A stretch of DNA of 60,121 nt. Origin: Parabacteroides goldsteinii DSM 19448 = WAL 12034 (GTDB taxonomy: Bacteria; Bacteroidota; Bacteroidia; Bacteroidales; Tannerellaceae). A program made the translations under genes and the position numbers. Position 1 is the first letter of the stretch, and each line of letters begins with the position of its first letter. The stretch covers positions 1,257,445 through 1,317,565 of the forward strand of contig NZ_KQ033913.1 in the NCBI RefSeq assembly GCF_000969835.1. The letters are read 5' to 3'. Shown here in pieces: positions 56,164-60,121 of this stretch. Under the pieces are notes generated by a model. The model had not been told where the DNA came from. It worked only from the letters and a program-made list of their open reading frames with translations, and did no database searches.

Positions 56164-58042
56164 CACTTCCATACCCTATGAGAATAAATCCGGTTTGTTA
56201 CGACACACCATAACGGAACAACCGGCGAAGTGGATACACCTGCTCCGCGATTTGCCGCATGAGAGTCAATACATAACGGCAATCGCCGGATATGTACCTG
56301 CCCCGCTTATGCTACAGGGCATGGCGAAGACGGATTTCTACCAGACCTCCGTATTATCGCAGTTGATGGAGCAGCTGCAACATCAGGAGGAGGAATTGTC
56401 ACGGATTGTCGGAAGCAGTCTTTCCCTGCCACTTGCACTCTCGAAAGCTCTGCTGCTTTACTTGCAGGACCGCGATACATCAGGCAGAACACTGACGGCT
56501 AACGAGATTGCAGGAAAGTTCCTTGCCTTCTTTTATTTCATACAAACCGGCAAAACAGATTATCACAATAATATATTATGGATATCATTTACCAATAAAA
56601 TTATTTCAAATATGAGTAGTAGTGAAAACAACATGGCTTCAGACGATATAAACAAAATATTGTCGAATGCAAGCAACAGTGATGCGACATTCCAGCAATC
56701 TGTCAACTTCTTGATAGACCAACAACCGGAAAAGTTGCTGACTTGGTTAGAGAAGGATGCCAACCTGTCTGAAATAGAACGGATTGCTTTCGTTTCGGAC
56801 CGGATAATGGCAAAGAGATGGACAGTCTGTTTGTCCACTACAGCCGGATTCGAACAAGCCGGTGTGTTCCAACGATTGACTTCCTGGTTTCTTGATGGTC
56901 CTTCCGACAGGATATCTGTCACCGGATTTATCCGGGCGTTGCTGTCATGGGTTAAAGAAACGGACTGGAAAAGGCAGACACCGGATGAAATGGAAGCGTT
57001 TTTCTTTTCCCGTCTGTTCGGTAAATCCAATATCTCGTTACCTTTGGAGAAGATCGCGGACAACGGCCTACCGGAAGATACCCGAAAAAGATGGCTGCGC
57101 AATTACATGCGTTTCCAACCGGAAGAATTGCTGAAATATATACAAAAAACGGTATCGCAAAATATGTTGCCGCCGGACAAATGGATAGCATGGCTGGATA
57201 TCGAAGACTGGCTGCGTCTGGCGGCAAGCCTTTCTCTTTCCGACGCAGAGCTTTTCCGGCAGATTCTGGAACACTTGTCAAAAAGGAATACATTTCAGAA
57301 GAGCGAATTGCGACAGGCATTGGCTACCTACATCATAAAGAGCCGTACGGATGAATGGATATATGGAAGTCCCGAAGAAACGGTCCGTTCATGGGTGCAG
57401 TCACTGCCGGAAAAGAAGGAAGTCGTGAAGGAGGAATTATTGCTGCAACTCTGTGAGATGTTGCAGCTGTCAAAGGACGGGAGAGTCGGAACGGACGAAG
57501 CGACAGAAACTCCGGAATTCCTTCTGGTGGAAAATGCAGGCCTTTGCCTGCTCGCCCCCTGGCTTAGCCGACTGTTCGCTATACTCGACTATCTGGATGA
57601 TGAACGGAAATCGCTCAGGAATACGGCTTTGAAAATCCGCGCCGTATTCCTACTTCAATATATCGTCTACGGAGAGGAACGGGAATACCGAGAAACAGAA
57701 CTGGTCTTCAATCGGCTACTTGTCGGATTGCTCCAACATATACCGATCCCGAAACAGCTGCCTCTTACCAGTGAAGAAAAGCAGACCGTCGACTCCATGG
57801 TGGCAGGCATAAAGGCTAACTGGCCAAGTATGGACGGCACATCGGTAAGGGGCTTCCGCCAGAGTTTCCTTGCCCGCAGTGGTACATTGGAACAGCAGGA
57901 GGAACGGTGGCTGCTTACGATGAAAGAAAAGACACATGACATCCTGCTTGAATCCATCCCGTGGAGCTTCAGGCAGATACGCTTCCCGTGGCTAAAGAAA
58001 TATGTACAGGTCATGTGGCACGAGAAACAAAAATTCCAATAA
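56156..58042 (+). CDS. Contractile injection system tape-measure-family protein, C-terminal part
   Basis: 628 residues. Overlaps the previous ORF (ATG at 56156, TGA at 56161-56163), so translation may be coupled. It carries helical repeats with QPEKLLTWL (near 185) and QPEELLKYI (near 323) motifs and ends with the CIS_TMP C-terminal domain (from about residue 465: NAGLCLLAPWLSRLF, RAVFLLQYIVYG, PLTSEEKQTVDSMV, LLESIPWSFRQIRFPW). In known eCIS particles this protein sets the tube length. No other structural genes lie nearby in the window. Confidence 0.75.
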   Translation: MDDTSIPYENKSGLLRHTITEQPAKWIHLLRDLPHESQYITAIAGYVPAPLMLQGMAKTDFYQTSVLSQLMEQLQHQEEELSRIVGSSLSLPLALSKALLLYLQDRDTSGRTLTANEIAGKFLAFFYFIQTGKTDYHNNILWISFTNKIISNMSSSENNMASDDINKILSNASNSDATFQQSVNFLIDQQPEKLLTWLEKDANLSEIERIAFVSDRIMAKRWTVCLSTTAGFEQAGVFQRLTSWFLDGPSDRISVTGFIRALLSWVKETDWKRQTPDEMEAFFFSRLFGKSNISLPLEKIADNGLPEDTRKRWLRNYMRFQPEELLKYIQKTVSQNMLPPDKWIAWLDIEDWLRLAASLSLSDAELFRQILEHLSKRNTFQKSELRQALATYIIKSRTDEWIYGSPEETVRSWVQSLPEKKEVVKEELLLQLCEMLQLSKDGRVGTDEATETPEFLLVENAGLCLLAPWLSRLFAILDYLDDERKSLRNTALKIRAVFLLQYIVYGEEREYRETELVFNRLLVGLLQHIPIPKQLPLTSEEKQTVDSMVAGIKANWPSMDGTSVRGFRQSFLARSGTLEQQEERWLLTMKEKTHDILLESIPWSFRQIRFPWLKKYVQVMWHEKQKFQ

Positions 58043-58067
58043 ATTGACGGACCATAAAATATATAAA

Positions 58068-58667
58068 ATGGCAACTGAAAAAGTATATCAAGAGAAGACA
58101 GCACGCACCATCCAGCAGAAACTGGATGGTGGCGGCACAATGCAATTCGTGGATAACCGTCCGATGAACCCGGTCTTGCAACAGGTGGAAGAAGACGAAG
58201 AAGATACCCTGCAAGGCAAGTTCAATCAAGCTCTCCAGCGGGAAGAGGATGAAGAAGACATGCTTCAAGGTAAATTCGAACAGCCAGTCCAGCGCGAAGT
58301 AGATGAAGACGAAGCCGCCCTGCAAGGCCGGTTTGAAGCTCCCGTTCAGAAAAAGAATGAAACCGGCATGCCCGACCACTTGAAAGTCGGCGTGGAAGAA
58401 CTTTCCGGCCTCGCGATGGATGATGTAAAAGTACATTATAATTCGGACAAGCCGGCTACAGTACAGGCGCTCGCCTATACACAAGGTACGGACATCCATG
58501 TAGCTCCGGGACAGGAACAACACCTGCCCCATGAGGCATGGCACGTGGCCCAGCAGATGGCTGGCCGTGTGGAACCTACCACCGAAGTAGGCGGAATGCC
58601 GGTGAATGACAATGTCGCACTGGAACACGAAGCCGACGTGATGGGCGCAAAAGCGAACAGTCTTTAA
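58068..58667 (+). CDS. DUF4157 protein without effector domain
   Basis: 199 residues from ATG 58068. A disordered N-terminus carries three repeats of about 19-20 residues (LQGKF..ALQREEDEED, LQGKF..PVQREVDEDE, LQGRF..PVQKK; about residues 48-95). Then comes the DUF4157 domain: GMPDHLKVGVEELSG, DVKVHYNSDKPA, GTDIHVAPGQE, the HExxH-type LPHEAWHVAQQ and ALEHEADVMGAKA. DUF4157 proteins often accompany eCIS and usually carry a C-terminal toxin; this one stops right after the domain. It lies 26 bp after the tape-measure gene and 9 bp before the ATPase gene. Confidence 0.85.
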   Translation: MATEKVYQEKTARTIQQKLDGGGTMQFVDNRPMNPVLQQVEEDEEDTLQGKFNQALQREEDEEDMLQGKFEQPVQREVDEDEAALQGRFEAPVQKKNETGMPDHLKVGVEELSGLAMDDVKVHYNSDKPATVQALAYTQGTDIHVAPGQEQHLPHEAWHVAQQMAGRVEPTTEVGGMPVNDNVALEHEADVMGAKANSL

Positions 58668-58676
58668 TGAAGAATT

Positions 58677-59963
58677 ATGCGTGAGTATATTGAATGGTTC
58701 AACCAAGTATTAACTGTCGCCATCCAGCTTTACTTCCATCAGGAATCTGAGTACAAGCAGCTAAAGGATGTGTATCCGCCCCGAAACGGCTGGATGGAGG
58801 CGGTGACAGGACAAATGGACACCAATTTTGAAGAACGAATCGTTATCATGCTTGCCTTGATGCCCCATATCTGTCCGCAAATACTGGACATCTTCTTTGT
58901 GCAGAACAAGAACTTTGACCGCCAGTACACCGAGTTCGGCGGTTGGAAAGGTTTGTCGCACGGAGGATTCCTTCCTACGGGTGAAACCGCTTCATTCATC
59001 CTTGCCGGGGAGGACGTGGAGAAACGTAAGGAGGTTATCCATATGTTCTCAAAAAGCCACTGGTTCTACGGAAAAAATATCCTGCGGCTGGAAGGTGCAG
59101 GCGAAGGAGAGCCACTGCTCAGCAGCCAACTCCGTGTATCTGAGGAATTCCTGAGCCGCGTACAACTCGATGTAGAATATAAGCCCGATTATACCACCGG
59201 CTTCCCTGCCAAACGTATCACCACGGAACTGGACTGGGAAGATATGGTGCTGGACTACCAGGTGACGACTGAACTGGAAGAGATCAATACATGGATTTCT
59301 TCCGGTAAGACCATCATGGAAGACTGGGGGTTGTCGCGTATCCTGAAAGCCGGATATCGTTCGCTGTTTTACGGTCCTCCGGGTACAGGGAAAACACTCG
59401 CGGCGACATTGCTGGGTAAGAAGAATAATATGGATGTATACCGGATAGACCTATCCATGATCGTTTCCAAATATATCGGGGAAACGGAAAAGAATCTGGC
59501 TAAAGTGTTCGATCTCGCTGAAAACAGGAACTGGATTCTCTTCTTTGATGAAGCAGACGCCCTGTTTGGCAAACGTACTTCCACCAACACCTCCAATGAC
59601 CGTCATGCCAATCAGGAAGTGGCTTATCTCTTACAGCGTATAGAAGACTTTCCCGGCATGGTCATTCTGGCAACAAACTTACGTTCGAACATCGACGAAG
59701 CATTCTCCCGCCGTTTCCAATCAGTGATTTACTTTCCAATGCCGACTGAAGAACTACGCGCTGAAATATGGCGAAAGATGCTGAAAGGTTGGCCGAAGGA
59801 TGTAGACGAAGACCTGATTACCATGGCTGCCAGAACAGAACTTTCGGGAGGTTCGATAGCCAACGTAGTCAGACGGTGTGCATTAGCAACAGTAAATCAG
59901 AAAAATCAATCTCTGGATAAACTTATATTAAAAAATGCACTGCAAAAGGAAAAACTGAAATGA
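58677..59963 (+). CDS. AAA+ ATPase of eCIS type (Afp15-like)
   Basis: 428 residues. A helical N-terminal region (about 1-200, with YGKNILRLEG and a DWEDMVLDY segment) precedes one AAA+ module: Walker A GPPGTGKT (near 234), Walker B ILFFDEADALFG (near 288), sensor LATNLRSNIDEAFSRRFQ with arginine finger (near 340). In eCIS loci a single-module ATPase of this kind is near the 3' end of the operon and is needed for assembly. It is the last gene before a terminator and a tRNA. The match to Afp15 rests on architecture and context. Confidence 0.8.
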   Translation: MREYIEWFNQVLTVAIQLYFHQESEYKQLKDVYPPRNGWMEAVTGQMDTNFEERIVIMLALMPHICPQILDIFFVQNKNFDRQYTEFGGWKGLSHGGFLPTGETASFILAGEDVEKRKEVIHMFSKSHWFYGKNILRLEGAGEGEPLLSSQLRVSEEFLSRVQLDVEYKPDYTTGFPAKRITTELDWEDMVLDYQVTTELEEINTWISSGKTIMEDWGLSRILKAGYRSLFYGPPGTGKTLAATLLGKKNNMDVYRIDLSMIVSKYIGETEKNLAKVFDLAENRNWILFFDEADALFGKRTSTNTSNDRHANQEVAYLLQRIEDFPGMVILATNLRSNIDEAFSRRFQSVIYFPMPTEELRAEIWRKMLKGWPKDVDEDLITMAARTELSGGSIANVVRRCALATVNQKNQSLDKLILKNALQKEKLK

Positions 59964-59982
59964 TAAGAAGTAGGTATAAAAA

Positions 59983-60024
59983 GAAAAGCGTCGAGATGAT
60001 AGTATCTCAACGCTTTTTATTTTT
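59983..60024. terminator. Bidirectional terminator between ATPase gene and tRNA
   Basis: AAAGCGT-GAGAT pairs with ATCTC-ACGCTTT with T-runs on both strands. It serves the + strand ATPase and the - strand tRNA. Confidence 0.85.
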
Positions 60025-60027
60025 ATG

Positions 60028-60101
60028 TGACCGCGACAGGATTCAAACCTGTAACCGGCTGATCCGTAGTCAGCTACTCTATTCAGTTGAGCTACGCGGC
60101 C
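60028..60101 (-). tRNA. tRNA-Arg (anticodon ACG)
   Basis: Read on the minus strand, a complete cloverleaf: acceptor GGCCGCG/CGCGGTC (one G-U), D-stem GCTC/GAGT, anticodon stem GCTGA/TCAGC with loop CTACGGA (anticodon ACG), T-stem ACAGG/CCTGT. CCA is not encoded. It marks the edge of the injection-system-like cluster. Confidence 0.93.
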
Positions 60102-60121
60102 AATCTTTATATTTCTGTTTA

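Noticed and set aside
51427..60121. Type VI secretion system of Bacteroidales
   Set aside because: No TssB/C, Hcp, VgrG or ClpV proteins. The AAA+ protein has a single module and a DUF4157/CIS_TMP context, which fits eCIS and not T6SS.

Overview
The window looks like a chromosomal segment of a gut Bacteroidales bacterium, most probably Parabacteroides or a close relative. The reasons are many fimbrillin-type lipoproteins with Bacteroidetes lipoboxes, promoters of the Bacteroidetes type (TTTG then about 20 bp then TAnnTTTG), a histone-H1-like Hc1 protein, HU-DUF4469 proteins, NigD-like and FISUMP-domain lipoproteins, and multicopy AAA-ATPase_like/PDDEXK genes. Genus is inferred; no 16S gene is present.

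Layout. (1) 1-18184: a long fimbrial locus on the + strand. It holds the 3' part of a large FISUMP-type fimbrial lipoprotein, an HU/DUF4469 protein, an ATPase-nuclease gene, a palindrome-rich spacer, eleven consecutive fimbrillin-family lipoprotein genes and an HU-family gene. (2) 18250-21845: an Hc1-like histone gene, two tiny ORFs, a hypothetical protein and an OadB-type sodium pump subunit. (3) 21860-41995: mostly housekeeping genes (TPR protein, gyrA, clpC, htpG, a VWA lipoprotein, a LytS-type kinase and LytTR regulator on either side of a modular GH31 glycosidase, an AraC regulator, a type II pantothenate kinase, a MarC-like protein). (4) 42109-50812: a tyrosine recombinase, then a second, shorter fimbrial locus on the - strand with the same gene order as the two ends of locus 1 but with its middle missing and its two fimbrillins damaged. 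(5) 50813-51426: a spacer with a 22-bp exact inverted repeat around 205 bp, a candidate invertible promoter for the - strand fimbrial operon. (6) 51427-60121: a NigD-like lipoprotein, then a small cluster related to contractile injection systems: tape-measure-family (CIS_TMP) proteins in three ORFs, a DUF4157 protein, an AAA+ ATPase, a LytTR and a membrane AraC regulator. No sheath, tube or baseplate genes are in the window. It ends at a tRNA-Arg.

How it may work together. The two fimbrial loci face each other and carry an almost identical repeat of about 2.75 kb (2265-5015 and 45598-48346) in opposite orientation. Recombination between the copies would invert about 40 kb including gyrA, clpC and htpG, and would exchange the gene sets downstream of the two FISUMP operon heads. 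On a smaller scale the 50870-51118 element could switch the right-hand operon on and off. The nearby tyrosine recombinase is a candidate enzyme for that element. The injection-system-like cluster is the least conventional part: it has accessory and assembly-type proteins and regulators without visible structural parts.
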